In this document: in pieces, positions 48,112 to 60,138 of the stretch
How positions within the stretch are numbered: the stretch's first letter is position 1
Layout of the letters: every line of letters begins with the position of its first letter
Assembly: GCF_000964005.1 (NCBI RefSeq)
Contig: NZ_JXYP01000014.1
Span: 1-64,000 of the forward strand
Source: Williamsia herbipolensis
Lineage (GTDB): Bacteria > Actinomycetota > Actinomycetes > Mycobacteriales > Mycobacteriaceae
Direction: 5' to 3'
DNA: 64,000 nucleotides
Translations under genes and position numbers: made by a program
The notes under the pieces: model-generated
Told to the model about the DNA's origin: nothing
The model's database searches: none
The model's input: only the letters and a program-made list of their open reading frames with translations

Positions 48112-48951
48112 ATGGTGACCTCCCGTTCCTTCGCTCAGGTCGACGTCTTCGCATCGGGTCCGATCTCCGGGAATCCCGTCGCCGTGGTGCTCGACGCGCG
48201 GGGCCTCGACGACGACCAGATGGCCGCGTTCGCGCGCTGGACCAACCTCTCGGAGACGACGTTCGTGCTGCCACCGACCGACGTGGCCGCGGACTACCGG
48301 CTGCGGATCTTCACCCCCGGCGGCGAACTGCCGTTCGCGGGTCATCCGACGCTGGGATCGGCACATGCCTGGCTGGAGTCCGGGGGCCGCCCGCGCGCGG
48401 ACGTGATCGTGCAGGAGTGCGGCGCCGGACTGATCGCGATCCGCCGCGACGGCGACCGGCTCGCGTTCGCCGCGCCCCCGCTGCGTCGATCGGGACCCGT
48501 GGACGCCGACGTGCTCGCCGAGATCCGCGCGGCGCTCGGACTCCATCCCTCCGATGTGGTGGCGTCGAACTGGGTCGACAACGGGCCCGGGTGGATCGGC
48601 CTGATGCTGACCTCGGGCGAACGTGTCCTCGAGGTGCGGCCCGATCACGCCGCCCTCGGTGACCACGAGGTCGGACTCATCGGGGCCTATCGCGGCGCGG
48701 GTCACGATGCCGACTACGAGGTGCGCGCCTTCGCCCCCGGCGACGGCGTTCCCGAGGATCCGGTGACCGGCAGCCTCAACGCCGGTTTCGCCACCTGGCT
48801 GCGCGCCACCGAGGAGATCCCGGCCCGCTACGTCGCGGCGCAGGGGACCGCGATGGGTCGCGCCGGGCGGGTGTTCGTCGACGACGACGGCACCGACATC
48901 TGGGTCGGTGGGGCCACTGTGTCCACCATCACCGGGACGGTCGACCTGTGA
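48112..48951 (+). CDS. PhzF-family isomerase-like protein
   Basis: The 279-residue protein has the PhzF/diaminopimelate-epimerase fold. The motifs are VDVFASGPISGNPVAVVLDA near residue 10, the catalytic Glu in TNLSETTFVLPP near 44, and RIFTPGGELPFAGHPTLGSA near 64-83. EDPVTGSLNAGFATWL is near 218. Members isomerise varied small metabolites, and phenazine genes are absent here, so the substrate is unknown. The stop overlaps the tatD start. Confidence 0.9.
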   Translation: MVTSRSFAQVDVFASGPISGNPVAVVLDARGLDDDQMAAFARWTNLSETTFVLPPTDVAADYRLRIFTPGGELPFAGHPTLGSAHAWLESGGRPRADVIVQECGAGLIAIRRDGDRLAFAAPPLRRSGPVDADVLAEIRAALGLHPSDVVASNWVDNGPGWIGLMLTSGERVLEVRPDHAALGDHEVGLIGAYRGAGHDADYEVRAFAPGDGVPEDPVTGSLNAGFATWLRATEEIPARYVAAQGTAMGRAGRVFVDDDGTDIWVGGATVSTITGTVDL

Positions 48952-49796
48952 GCCGGTCGAAGCGTCGCGAGGCCCCGCCCGATCCCGAGCCGTTGAGCCC
49001 GCTGATCGACGCCCACACCCACCTCGCTGCGTGCGGTGGGCGCGATGCCGCAACGGTCGCGGCGATCCTCGACCGCGCCGAGGCCGTCGGGGTGCGCGGT
49101 GTCGTGACGGTGGCCGACGACATGGTCGACGCCCGGTGGGCCATCGCTGCCGCGGAATGGGACGACCGTGCCTGGGCCGCGACCGCGCTGCACCCGACCC
49201 ACGCCGGCGACCTGAACGACGAGACGGCCGCGGAGCTGCGCGCGATGGCCGTGCATCCGCGGGTCGTCGCGGTGGGGGAGACGGGGCTCGACTACCACTG
49301 GCTCGACAAGTCCGACGACTGTGCGCCGAAATCCGTTCAGCACGAGTCGTTCCGATGGCACATCGACCTCGCCAAGGAGGTCGGCAAACCGCTGATGATC
49401 CACAACCGCGAGGCCGACCGCGACCTGCTCGACGTCCTCGCCGACGAGGGCGCCCCCGAGACGGTGATCATGCACTGCTTCTCCGGCGACGAGGCCATCG
49501 CGCGCGAGTGCGTCGAACGCGGGTACGTCCTGAGCTTCTCGGGCACCGTCAGCTTCGCCAACGCGGCGTCGTTGCAGGCCGCCGCCCGCGTGGTCCCCGA
49601 CGAGCTCGTGCTCGTCGAGACCGACGCACCGTTCCTCACCCCGCATCCCTTCCGCGGGGCGCCGAACCAGTCGTACGTCCTGCCGTACACCGTGCGCGCA
49701 CTCGCCGACATCCGCGGCACCGACGCGACCGAACTCGCGGCGCACCTCTACGACAACAGCCGCCGGGTCTACCGGTTGGCTTTGCCAGACCAGTAG
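48948..49796 (+). CDS. tatD: TatD family metal-dependent hydrolase
   Basis: GTG 48948 overlaps phzF by 4 nt. The 282-residue TIM-barrel protein has the metal site IDAHTHL near residue 20, GETGLDYHW near 106, the His in MIHNREADRD, MHCFSGDEAIA and ETDAPFLTPHPFRG near 224. TatD enzymes are DNases or related phosphoesterases. Position just before rpfB matches M. tuberculosis Rv1008-Rv1009. Confidence 0.93.
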   Translation: MSRSKRREAPPDPEPLSPLIDAHTHLAACGGRDAATVAAILDRAEAVGVRGVVTVADDMVDARWAIAAAEWDDRAWAATALHPTHAGDLNDETAAELRAMAVHPRVVAVGETGLDYHWLDKSDDCAPKSVQHESFRWHIDLAKEVGKPLMIHNREADRDLLDVLADEGAPETVIMHCFSGDEAIARECVERGYVLSFSGTVSFANAASLQAAARVVPDELVLVETDAPFLTPHPFRGAPNQSYVLPYTVRALADIRGTDATELAAHLYDNSRRVYRLALPDQ

Positions 49797-49864
49797 GTCG
49801 CCGTTATCCTTCTGTGATCCTGCCGAGTCTCGCCGGATACCCGACGTCCCCGACAAGAAACTGA

Positions 49865-51873
<2,009 letters not shown>

Positions 51874-51884
51874 GCTGAACAGTC

Positions 51885-52829
51885 GTGCTGTCTGTCGTCC
51901 CCCGGCCCGTTCGTGTGCGGGTACCCGCCAAGATCAACCTCCACCTCGGTGTCGGTGATCTCCGCGACGACGGCTACCACCAGCTCGAGACCGTCTTCCA
52001 GGCCGTGTCGCTGAGCGACGAGGTCACCGTCGCGCCCGCCGATCGCCGATCCATAACGGTGATCGGCGACAACGCGAACGCCGTCCCCACCGATCACACG
52101 AACCTGGCCTGGACCGCGATCGACGCACTGGCCGCCATGACCGGCCACCGCGGTGAGGTCGCCGTCGAGATCACCAAGGGCATCCCGGTCGCAGGGGGCA
52201 TGGCCGGTGGCAGCGCCGACGCCGCCGCGGTGCTGGTGGGCCTGACCAGGTTGTGGCGCAGCGACATCGACCGCGACGACCTGTCGTCGGTGGCCGCCGG
52301 TATCGGCAGCGACGTCCCCTTCTCGTTGCGCGGTGGCACCGCCCTCGGGACCGGCCGCGGCGAACAGCTCGTCGGCGTGCTCTCGCGCGGATCGTTCCAC
52401 TGGGTGATCGCGGTCGCCGGCGGCGGACTGTCGACGCCGGAGGTCTACCGCGAACTCGACCACCTGCGCGCGGGATCGGCGACCGGGGAACATCGCGCCG
52501 GCCCGCCCGACGAACTCCTGCAGGCCCTCGCCGCGGGCGACGCGCGCCGACTGGCGCCCGCCCTGTGCAACGACCTGCAACCGGCGGCCCTGTCGCTGAT
52601 GCCCACGCTGCGCCGCACCCTGCGCGCGGGCACCGAGGCCGGCGCCCTGGCCGGCATCGTGTCCGGGTCGGGGCCGACATGTGCATTCCTGTGCGACGAC
52701 GCCGACCACGCGGTCGACATCGCCGCCGAACTGGCCGGTGCCGGCGTCTGCCGTTCGGTCCGGATCGCGAGCGGTCCGGTCCCGGGCGCACGTGTGGTGC
52801 CCGACGAGACGATCGGAGACGACCGGTGA
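51885..52829 (+). CDS. ispE: 4-diphosphocytidyl-2-C-methyl-D-erythritol kinase
   Basis: The 314-residue GHMP kinase has [20 protein letters not shown] near residue 11, the ATP-binding [19 protein letters not shown] near 100-118 and [10 protein letters not shown] near 265. It phosphorylates CDP-methylerythritol in the non-mevalonate isoprenoid pathway. GTG start 11 nt after ksgA; the stop overlaps the next gene by 4 nt. Confidence 0.93.
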   Translation: MLSVVPRPVRVRVPAKINLHLGVGDLRDDGYHQLETVFQAVSLSDEVTVAPADRRSITVIGDNANAVPTDHTNLAWTAIDALAAMTGHRGEVAVEITKGIPVAGGMAGGSADAAAVLVGLTRLWRSDIDRDDLSSVAAGIGSDVPFSLRGGTALGTGRGEQLVGVLSRGSFHWVIAVAGGGLSTPEVYRELDHLRAGSATGEHRAGPPDELLQALAAGDARRLAPALCNDLQPAALSLMPTLRRTLRAGTEAGALAGIVSGSGPTCAFLCDDADHAVDIAAELAGAGVCRSVRIASGPVPGARVVPDETIGDDR

Positions 52830-54634
52830 GCAACCTGGTCAACGCGGAGAAGATCAGCAAGAGCTTCGGGATCACCCCGCTGCTCGACTCGGTGAGTCTC
52901 GGTGTGCAGGAAGGTCAACGGATCGGCGTCGTCGGCCTCAACGGCGGCGGCAAGACCACGATGCTCGAGATCCTGGCCGGCATCACCGAGCCCGACTCGG
53001 GTCGCGTGTCGATCGCCGGCGGCGTCCGCATGGCGACGGTCACCCAGCGCGGCGTGCTGCCACCCGGGTCGACCGTCGGTGACGTGGTCCTCGGGCCGCT
53101 CGACGTCGCCGAACACGAGTGGGCGTCGGACGCACGTGTGCGCGCGGTGCTGGCGGGTATCGGTATCGACCGCCTCGACGGGGGACTCGACCGCAGCGTC
53201 GAGGAGCTGTCGGGCGGGCAGCGTCGCCGTGTCGCGCTCGCGGCGGCACTGGTGCAGGACCTCGACCTGCTGATCCTCGACGAGCCCACCAACCATCTCG
53301 ACGTCGAGGGTGTGCAGTGGCTCGCCGACCACGTCGTGAACCGCCGCAGCGCGCTCGTCGTCGTCACCCACGACCGGTGGTTCCTCGACACCGTCGCCAC
53401 GCGCACCTGGGAGGTCGCACACGGATCGGTGACGGAATACGAAGGCGGATACAACGACTGGATCTACGCGCGCGCCGAGCGGGGACGCCTCGCCGACGCC
53501 GCCGAGGAACGTCGCCGCAACCTCGCCCGCAAAGAACTCGCGTGGCTGCGCCGCGGGCCGCCGGCACGGACCTCGAAGCCGAAGTACCGCATCGAGGCCG
53601 CCGAGAAGTTGATCGCCGACGTCCCTCCCGTGCGCGACAGCGTGGCCCTGTCGACGTTCGCCAAGCGGCGGCTCGGCCGCGTCGTCATCGAACTCGAGGA
53701 CGCCACCCTGCGCACACCCGATGACCGGGTGCTGGTCGAGAACCTCACCTGGCGACTGCAGCCCGGTGAGCGCATCGGTCTGGTCGGCATCAACGGCTCC
53801 GGGAAGACCACACTGCTGCGCGCGTTGGCCGGTGAGGTACCGGTCGACCCGGGCCGTCGCAAAGAGGGCACCACGGTGTCCATCGGCTGGCTGCGACAGG
53901 AACTCGACGATCTCCCCACCGACATGCGCGTGCTCGAGGCGGTCGAGGACGTGGCCGGGCGCATCACCATCGGCGCGGGCACCAAGCAGGAGAAGGAGAT
54001 CTCGGCCGGCCAGCTCGCCGAGCGCCTCGGCTTCTCCCCGGCCCGACAGCGCACCCCGGTCGGCGACCTCTCCGGTGGCGAACGTCGTCGGCTGCAGCTG
54101 ACCCGTGTGCTGATGGCGCAGCCCAACGTCCTGCTGCTCGACGAGCCCACCAACGATCTCGACATCGACACCCTGCAGCAGCTCGAGGACATCCTCGACG
54201 GCTGGGCCGGGACAATGGTCGTCATCAGTCACGATCGCTACCTCATCGAGCGGATCTGCGACAGCACCTGGGCGCTCTTCGGCGATGGCGGGCTCACCAA
54301 CCTTCCCGGCGGCATCGAGTCGTACCTGCAGCGCCGCGCGCGCCAGGGCGACGGTGCCACCCCGGTCTCGTCGGTGGCGGGGCGATCGGATTCGCCTGCC
54401 GCGGCACCGGTTCGGGACGCCGGAGCCGAGCGCGACGCACAGAAGGCGATGAAGCGGCTCGAACGTCAGATCGCCAAGTTCGACGCCCGCGAGACCGAGC
54501 TGCACGGACTGCTCGCTGCCGCGGCGACCGACGCCGGCCGCCTCCGCGAACTCGACTCCGAGCTCACCTCGGTGGTGGCGGAGAAGGAAGCCGCCGAAAC
54601 CGAGTGGATGGAACTCGCCGAACAGTGGGGCTAG
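52826..54634 (+). CDS. ABC-F family ATPase
   Basis: GTG 52826 overlaps ispE by 4 nt. The 602-residue protein has two ABC domains and no membrane segments. Walker A motifs are GLNGGGKTT near residue 34 and GINGSGKTT near 322; signatures are [15 protein letters not shown] and [15 protein letters not shown], with Walker [13 protein letters not shown] and [13 protein letters not shown] linker and a C-terminal coiled coil (about 530-600; [17 protein letters not shown]) complete the ABC-F plan. ABC-F proteins act on ribosomes; antibiotic protection cannot be inferred here. Confidence 0.9.
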   Translation: MSNLVNAEKISKSFGITPLLDSVSLGVQEGQRIGVVGLNGGGKTTMLEILAGITEPDSGRVSIAGGVRMATVTQRGVLPPGSTVGDVVLGPLDVAEHEWASDARVRAVLAGIGIDRLDGGLDRSVEELSGGQRRRVALAAALVQDLDLLILDEPTNHLDVEGVQWLADHVVNRRSALVVVTHDRWFLDTVATRTWEVAHGSVTEYEGGYNDWIYARAERGRLADAAEERRRNLARKELAWLRRGPPARTSKPKYRIEAAEKLIADVPPVRDSVALSTFAKRRLGRVVIELEDATLRTPDDRVLVENLTWRLQPGERIGLVGINGSGKTTLLRALAGEVPVDPGRRKEGTTVSIGWLRQELDDLPTDMRVLEAVEDVAGRITIGAGTKQEKEISAGQLAERLGFSPARQRTPVGDLSGGERRRLQLTRVLMAQPNVLLLDEPTNDLDIDTLQQLEDILDGWAGTMVVISHDRYLIERICDSTWALFGDGGLTNLPGGIESYLQRRARQGDGATPVSSVAGRSDSPAAAPVRDAGAERDAQKAMKRLERQIAKFDARETELHGLLAAAATDAGRLRELDSELTSVVAEKEAAETEWMELAEQWG

Positions 54635-54646
54635 TACGGTACGTGC

Positions 54647-55657
54647 ATGTCCTACATTCGTAGCTCGGTCGCGAACGGGGTCGGCGAGATCGTCCTCGAT
54701 CGGCCCAAGGCCCTGAATGCGCTCGATCAGACCATGATCGACGACATGACCGACGTCCTGCGACGGTGGGCCGACGACGACACCGTCGAGACCGTGCTGG
54801 TGACCTCGGGCAGCGAGCGGGCCTTCTGCGCCGGAGGTGACATCCGCGCCATCCGCGACAACGCACTCTCCGGCGACGCGGCGGCGATCACGAAGTACTT
54901 CGGATCCGAGTACGAACTCGACCAGCTCATCGCCGAGTACCCCAAGCCCTACATCACGCTCATCGACGGTGCGGCGATGGGCGGCGGCCTCGGGATCAGC
55001 GTGCACGGCGAGATCCGCGTCGTCACCGAGAAGGCCCTGATGGCCATGCCGGAGACCGCGATCGGCTTCTTCCCCGACATCGGCGCCACCTACTTCCTGC
55101 CACGTCTGCCCGCCGGAGTCGGGATGTGGCTGGGCCTCACCGGCGCCCGCGTCACCGGTTCCGACGCCGTGACCCTGGGCCTGGCAACGCATTACGTGCC
55201 CCGTGAGCGTCTCGGTGCGGTCGCCGACTCGATCCGGTCGGGTGCGCCGCTGGTCGAAGCGCTGGGGCTCGGTGTCGATGTCGACGCCGCCCACGACACC
55301 GATCTACCGCTCACCAAGATCGCCGAGTACTTCGGCGACAGCTCGGTTCCCGGGATCCTCGGCGGCCTGCGTGGCGCCGTGGGCGACGACTGGGCCGCGG
55401 AGATGGTGAGCCTGATGGCGGCAGGGTCGCCGACCAGCCTCCTGGTGACCGCCCGGCTCATCGAGCTCGGGGCCTCGTCGCTGCTCGACGAGTGCTTCGA
55501 GCGGGAGCTGCGCGCGGCCGAGAGGATCTGCGCCACCCCCGATTTCGCCGAGGGTGTGCGCGCGGTGCTCGTCGACAAGGACCGCGACCCCCACTTCAGT
55601 CCCGCCGAGGTCGATGCCGTCGACGTCGGTGAGATCGCACGTATCGTCGGCGACTGA
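54647..55657 (+). CDS. Enoyl-CoA hydratase family, 3-hydroxyisobutyryl-CoA hydrolase type
   Basis: The 336-residue length and C-terminal region (FAEGVRAVLVDKDRDPHFSP near residue 304) match 3-hydroxyisobutyryl-CoA hydrolases of valine catabolism rather than the shorter hydratases. The crotonase core has AFCAGGDIRAIRDN near 59 and AAMGGGLGISVHGEIRVVTE near 108-127, the oxyanion hole. MPETAIGFFPDIGATYFLPR follows with the catalytic Glu. It lies 12 nt after the ABC-F gene. Confidence 0.87.
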   Translation: MSYIRSSVANGVGEIVLDRPKALNALDQTMIDDMTDVLRRWADDDTVETVLVTSGSERAFCAGGDIRAIRDNALSGDAAAITKYFGSEYELDQLIAEYPKPYITLIDGAAMGGGLGISVHGEIRVVTEKALMAMPETAIGFFPDIGATYFLPRLPAGVGMWLGLTGARVTGSDAVTLGLATHYVPRERLGAVADSIRSGAPLVEALGLGVDVDAAHDTDLPLTKIAEYFGDSSVPGILGGLRGAVGDDWAAEMVSLMAAGSPTSLLVTARLIELGASSLLDECFERELRAAERICATPDFAEGVRAVLVDKDRDPHFSPAEVDAVDVGEIARIVGD

Positions 55658-55678
55658 CGGGCGACTGACGGGGGCGAC

Positions 55679-56446
55679 CTATCGGTCGAGGACGAACCAC
55701 CCCGACAGCACCGCGGCAGGCGCTGGCGTCGTGGTCGTCGGCGGTGACGGCGCGGACGGACCCGGGATCACCGGGGTCGGCGACTCCGGAAGACGATCCG
55801 CGGAGTCGATGGAGTCGTCGGGCGCGAACGGGTTGGTCTGCACCGACTCCGCCGACGGGCATCGGAAACGTCCTGCGGTACGCGCCTCGTTCACGCTCGA
55901 CATCTGCACCGGGCACGTCGCCGAGGCGAACACGTCTCCATCGGACACGACCGTGACCTGACCGGTCAGGTCGGTGCGGGAGACGAGGTCGGCCAGGGAC
56001 ACCTCGACGATCACACCGTCGGCGCTGCTGTCGGCGAACACGAACAGTGCGCTGTCGAGTGGCACCACGACGTCGCGATTTCCCCAGCGCGGGAACGAGA
56101 AACAGCCATCTGCGCTGCTGACGTCGTCGGGGTCGGATTCGCCGGGACGTCGCTCGGGGGCGATCGGTGCGGGAATGCGTTGTACGCGTGCGCGTGCCTC
56201 ACCGCGGGAGAACACCAGGCCACCCGGTGCGCGGGTCACCGCACCGGTCGGCGGGGCTGCGTCGCAGTCGGAGTCGTCGACACGGGCGTCCACCCGTGCC
56301 GTCGACGAGGCGGTCGTCGAACCCGGGCGGTCGCCGGCGGTGATCCCCGAGGTCTGCGTCCCGCAGGCGACGATGCCACCGAGGATCCCGGCGACCGCGA
56401 CCAGTGCGAGTGTTCGTGTCGTCGGATCAGTCCGCCGTGGCGACAA
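55679..56446 (-). CDS. Lipoprotein of unknown function
   Basis: The 255-residue product has a basic N-terminus and hydrophobic stretch with lipobox GGIVAC near residue 28. The mature part has a Thr/Ser-rich linker, four scattered cysteines that could form disulphides (including DGCFSFPRWG and SATCPVQMS), and a Pro/Thr-rich C-terminus with a final hydrophobic LSGWFVL. No domain is recognised. Its first 20 nt overlap the end of prfC; the start may lie further downstream. Confidence 0.65.
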   Translation of the reverse strand: MSPRRTDPTTRTLALVAVAGILGGIVACGTQTSGITAGDRPGSTTASSTARVDARVDDSDCDAAPPTGAVTRAPGGLVFSRGEARARVQRIPAPIAPERRPGESDPDDVSSADGCFSFPRWGNRDVVVPLDSALFVFADSSADGVIVEVSLADLVSRTDLTGQVTVVSDGDVFASATCPVQMSSVNEARTAGRFRCPSAESVQTNPFAPDDSIDSADRLPESPTPVIPGPSAPSPPTTTTPAPAAVLSGWFVLDR

Positions 56447-58046
56447 GGGGTTCCAACGTCAGTGTCGGATGCTCTTTCTCGATGTACTGCAGACGCCACT
56501 TGTCGCTGACGAGGGCGAGCATCACACCGTCGCTCCGGGTGAACACCTCGACCCCGCGCTGACGGCCGAGGTCGGCTGCGCTGTCGGCGTCGGTGCGGCG
56601 CGCCAGGGAGTAGGGGAGGTTCTGGATGGAGGTCTCGACCCCGAACTCGCTCTTCATGCGCGCGGTGACGACCTCGAACTGCATCGGCCCGACCGCGGCG
56701 AGAACGGGGGAGGCGTCGCCGCGGATCTCGTTGCGCAGGACCTGCACCACGCCCTCGGAGTCGAGCTGATCCATCGCCTTGCGGAACTGCTTGTACTTGC
56801 CTGCGCTCTCGGCGCGCAGCACCGCGAAGTGCTCGGGCGCGAACGACGGGATGGGCGGGAACTCGACCGCCTCGTCGGTGTAGAGGGTGTCGCCGGGCGC
56901 GAGCGCCATCGCGTTGACCAGTCCGACGACGTCGCCCGGATAGGCGGTGTCGACGGTGGACCGGTCGCGACCGAAGACGGCCTGGGCGTACTTGGTGGCG
57001 AACGGTTTTCCCGTCTGGGCGTGCGTGACGACCATGCCGCGCTCGAATTCACCCGACACGATCCGCATGTACGCCAGACGATCTCGATGCGAGGAGTCCA
57101 TGCCGGCCTGCACCTTGAACACCACCGCGCTGAACGGGTCGGTGACCTCGCGATCGTGGTGGTCGATGCCCTCGCGACCCGCGGGCGGCGGGGCGAGCTC
57201 GACGAGCGCCTCGAGAAGCTGTCGGACACCGAAATTCAGTGCGGCGGAGGCGAAGATCATGGGTGAGGTCTCCCCGGCGAGGAACAGTTCCTCGTCGTGG
57301 TCCTGGCCCATCTCCGACAGCAGGTCGCTCTCCTCGACCGCGGCGGTCCACTCGTCGCCCTCGCGCGCGGCGGCGGCATCGGGGCTGAGCAGTTCCTCGG
57401 GGGCGATGGTCGCACCACCGGCGGTGCGGGTGAAGCGGATGTACTCGCCGGTGCGTCGGTCGAGGACCCCGCGGAAGTCGCCGGCGATCCCGACCGGGAA
57501 GTACAGCGGTGTCGGGGTGAGGCCGATGCGCTCGCTGATCTCGTCGATGAGTTCGAGCGGTGTGCGACCGGGCCGATCCCACTTGTTCACGACCGTGATC
57601 ACCGGCACCCCGCGGTGGCGACACACCTGGAAGAGCTTGAGCGTCTGCGGTTCCAGGCCTTTCGCGGCGTCGATGAGCATGACCGCGGCGTCGACGGCGG
57701 TGAGCACCCGGTAGGTGTCCTCGGAGAAGTCGGCGTGGCCGGGTGTGTCGACGAGGTTGATGACCGCGACCTCGGTGTCGCCGGTGTCGGGATCGGAGAT
57801 CGTGTAATTGAACTGCAGCGCAGTGGAACTGACCGAGATCCCGCGCGCCTTCTCCATCTCCATCCAGTCCGAGACCGTCGACTTGCGGCCGGCCTTGCCG
57901 TGGATGGCACCCGCCTCGCTGATCATCCGGGCGTGCAACGCGAGCGCCTCGGTCATCGTGGACTTACCCGCGTCGGGGTGGGAGATGATGGCGAAGGTAC
58001 GCCGACGCGCGACCTCTCGGGCAACGGTGTCGGGACTGGCACTCAC
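56427..58046 (-). CDS. prfC: Peptide chain release factor 3
   Basis: The 539-residue GTPase recycles RF1/RF2. G1 is SHPDAGKSTMTEAL near residue 22, switch II/G3 is VDTPGHADFSED near 96 and G4 is NKWDRPGRTPLEL near 155. RF3-specific domains II and III fill residues 290-539. Length is normal. It is not co-directional with the HIBCH gene and overlaps the downstream lipoprotein. Confidence 0.95.
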   Translation of the reverse strand: MSASPDTVAREVARRRTFAIISHPDAGKSTMTEALALHARMISEAGAIHGKAGRKSTVSDWMEMEKARGISVSSTALQFNYTISDPDTGDTEVAVINLVDTPGHADFSEDTYRVLTAVDAAVMLIDAAKGLEPQTLKLFQVCRHRGVPVITVVNKWDRPGRTPLELIDEISERIGLTPTPLYFPVGIAGDFRGVLDRRTGEYIRFTRTAGGATIAPEELLSPDAAAAREGDEWTAAVEESDLLSEMGQDHDEELFLAGETSPMIFASAALNFGVRQLLEALVELAPPPAGREGIDHHDREVTDPFSAVVFKVQAGMDSSHRDRLAYMRIVSGEFERGMVVTHAQTGKPFATKYAQAVFGRDRSTVDTAYPGDVVGLVNAMALAPGDTLYTDEAVEFPPIPSFAPEHFAVLRAESAGKYKQFRKAMDQLDSEGVVQVLRNEIRGDASPVLAAVGPMQFEVVTARMKSEFGVETSIQNLPYSLARRTDADSAADLGRQRGVEVFTRSDGVMLALVSDKWRLQYIEKEHPTLTLEPLVATAD

Positions 58047-58092
58047 CGGGGCCAGGTTACGCGACGCCGCTGGTCAGGCGAAAATCGCGAAT

Positions 58093-58133
58093 CCGTAGCA
58101 GTAAGTGTCGCCGCGCGACACACACCGCTACCG
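58093..58133. repeat. 41-nt palindromic element, copy 1
   Basis: This intergenic element between prfC and the AbiEi gene folds into an imperfect hairpin: outer arms CCGTAGCAGT and ACCGCTACCG, inner arms GTGTCG and CGACAC. It matches the element at 58916-58956 at 31 of 41 positions, in either orientation. Confidence 0.7.
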
Positions 58134-58179
58134 ATCGAACGAGCGGAACCGACGGGAGGGCTTCGGCGTCGTACATTAC

Positions 58180-58913
58180 ATGTCGCCAGATCTCCGTGCG
58201 TTGCTGTCCGCTCACGACAGGGTGGTGACGCTGACCCAGGCCGCCGCCGTCGGGCTCGACCGGTCTGCGGTCCAGCGGCGCGTCGTGACCGGTGAATGGG
58301 AACGCGTCGGCCGCGGCGTCTACTTCGCCGCCGATCGTGCGATGTCGACGCAGGCGAGGATGCGGATCGCTTGTCTGTCGCTCGGACCGCGGGCGGTGCT
58401 GTCCTCGACATCGGCGGCGTGGTGGCACGGACTGATCGATGCCGATCCCCGGTCGGCCACGGTCACGGTCCCTCGGGGGCGGCACGGGACGCCGGTCGTG
58501 GGAATCGAGGTCGTGCAAAGCGATCTCGAGTCGTGCGACGTCGTCGAACGCCGCCACCTGCGCGTGACAGCGCTGCCACTGACGGTGATCGAGGCGGCGG
58601 CATCGTCGGGCAGCCAGATCCTCGATTCCGCGCTGCTGCGCGGCAGGGTGTCACTCCGTCAACTGCGCGACGCGCACGCGCGATACCCGGGTCGCCGCGG
58701 GGCGGGAGCCACCACACGCCACCTGCTGGGCGCCGAGTCGGGTGCGCGATCGGTGGCCGAGCGACTCCTGCATCGGCTGTTGCGATCGGCGCGTATCACG
58801 GGATGGACGGCCAACCACCCGAAGTGCGGGTACGTCGTCGATGCGGCGTTCACCGCCGAGATGGTTGCCGTCGAGATCGACGGAAACGCATGTCACTCCG
58901 GGCGGAGGCGAAG
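58180..58913 (+). pseudogene. AbiEi-like/DUF559 protein, 3'-truncated
   Basis: ATG 58180 opens a protein with an N-terminal winged helix of the AbiEi antitoxin type (VVTLTQAAAVGLDRSAVQRR, residues 14-33, then GVYFAADRAM). A C-terminal Vsr-like DUF559 nuclease fold follows (VVDAAFTAEMVAVEIDGNAC near residue 220). The latter half of the nuclease domain, which should follow the DG..H motif, is missing. The sequence runs into a palindrome at 58914 and has no family-like stop. These genes are common and scattered in Gordonia and mycobacteria. It is probably inactive. Confidence 0.7.
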
Positions 58914-58915
58914 AG

Positions 58916-58956
58916 CGGTAGCAGTGCGTGTCGGTGAGCGATACGAACTGCTACCG
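58916..58956. repeat. 41-nt palindromic element, copy 2
   Basis: The element has perfect 12-bp outer arms (AGCGGTAGCAGT at 58914-58925 and ACTGCTACCGCT at 58947-58958, counting two flanking bases each side) and inner arms GTGTCG and CGATAC. The 18-bp stem has one mismatch and one G-T pair. It replaces the 3' end of the AbiEi-like gene and lies 5 nt beyond the fabH-like stop. Confidence 0.75.
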
Positions 58957-58962
58957 CTGGCG

Positions 58963-60021
58963 TCAGAGGCTGGTGATCGTCGGGTTCGGGGGGAGGGTGA
59001 CGACCTGGCCGGCGTAGGTGAGGCCCGAACCGAAGCCGAGGAGAAGCGCGGTCTGGCCGCCCTTGGCCTTGCCGGTCGCGAGCATCTCCTCCATCGCCAG
59101 CGGGATCGAGGCGGCCGAGGTGTTGCCGGTGTTCTCGATGTCGTTGGCCATCGCGACGTGGTCGCCGAAGCCGAGGTTCTTCTTCATCAGTTCGTTGATG
59201 CGGGCGTTGGCCTGGTGGGGGACGAAGACCTCGATGTCGTCGACCGACACCCCCGAGTCGGCGAGGGTGGTGGCCAACGCCTTCGGCAGGGTGATGGCGG
59301 CCCAGCGGAAGACGCGCGGGCCCTGCATGGTGACCACCATGCGGTTGACCGGGTCGGTGTCGGGGTCGAGCGCCTGGTGCTCCTGCGCGCGATCCATGTA
59401 CTCGATGATGTCGTAGCTCTGGCCGATTGCCTCGGCGTTCTCGCCGTCGCTGCCCCACACGGTGGGGGAGATGCCGTTCTCCTCACTCGGTCCGACGATC
59501 ACCGCGCCCGCGCCGTCGCCGAAGATGAAGGCCGTGTTGCGGTCGGTGGGATCGAGGACCACCGACAGTGTCTCGACACAGATCAGGAGCACGTACTCGC
59601 TCGAACCGGACCGCACCATGTCCGATGCGATGCCCAGTCCGTAGCCGAATCCACTGCACCCCGGCGCGAGGTCGACGGCCGCGACACCGTTGATGCCCAG
59701 GTCGAAGGCGACCGACGGTGCGCCCTGCGGGATCTTGGTCTTCCAGCTCAGGGTCGAGAGGAGGACCGCGCCGATCTTCTCCCGGGGGATCCCGGAGTTG
59801 ATGATCGCGCGCTCGCCTGCGGCCACCGCCATCGATCGTGCCGATTCGTCACCGCTGATGTAGCGGCGGTTGCGGATGCCGCTGCGCTCGAAGATCCACT
59901 CGTCGGTCGAATCGAGGGTCTCGCAGACCTCGGCGTTGCTCACCAGTCGGGTCGGGCGGTAGGCTCCGATCCCCAGCATGGCGACGTTCTCGCGGCCCTT
60001 GTTGGCCTTGATGGCGGTCAC
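58963..60021 (-). CDS. Beta-ketoacyl-ACP synthase III (FabH-like)
   Basis: The 352-residue thiolase-fold enzyme has the FabH catalytic triad: Cys in LAPGCSGFGYG near residue 121, His in VFVPHQANARIN near 268 and Asn in IENTGNTSAAS near 298. It is a little longer than E. coli FabH because of an acidic insert around residues 200-240. It condenses an acyl-CoA with malonyl-ACP to start fatty acid or polyketide chains. Primer preference is unknown. It is read alone, after pth. Confidence 0.88.
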   Translation of the reverse strand: MTAIKANKGRENVAMLGIGAYRPTRLVSNAEVCETLDSTDEWIFERSGIRNRRYISGDESARSMAVAAGERAIINSGIPREKIGAVLLSTLSWKTKIPQGAPSVAFDLGINGVAAVDLAPGCSGFGYGLGIASDMVRSGSSEYVLLICVETLSVVLDPTDRNTAFIFGDGAGAVIVGPSEENGISPTVWGSDGENAEAIGQSYDIIEYMDRAQEHQALDPDTDPVNRMVVTMQGPRVFRWAAITLPKALATTLADSGVSVDDIEVFVPHQANARINELMKKNLGFGDHVAMANDIENTGNTSAASIPLAMEEMLATGKAKGGQTALLLGFGSGLTYAGQVVTLPPNPTITSL

Positions 60022-60138
60022 GGTGATCTCCTCGGTGATGTGTCGCGGGCCGTCATCGTCGTCGATGCGGGAACGGGTCGTGCGGGCTTCGCGCCGACGT
60101 CGTTGTCGCGGACACGGGAACCGTCGATCAGGTGTGAC

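Noticed and set aside
52445-55294. 949-codon minus-strand open frame
   Set aside because: Antisense to ispE, the ABC-F gene and HIBCH. Composition is Gly/Arg/Asp/Val shadow-like with no domain.
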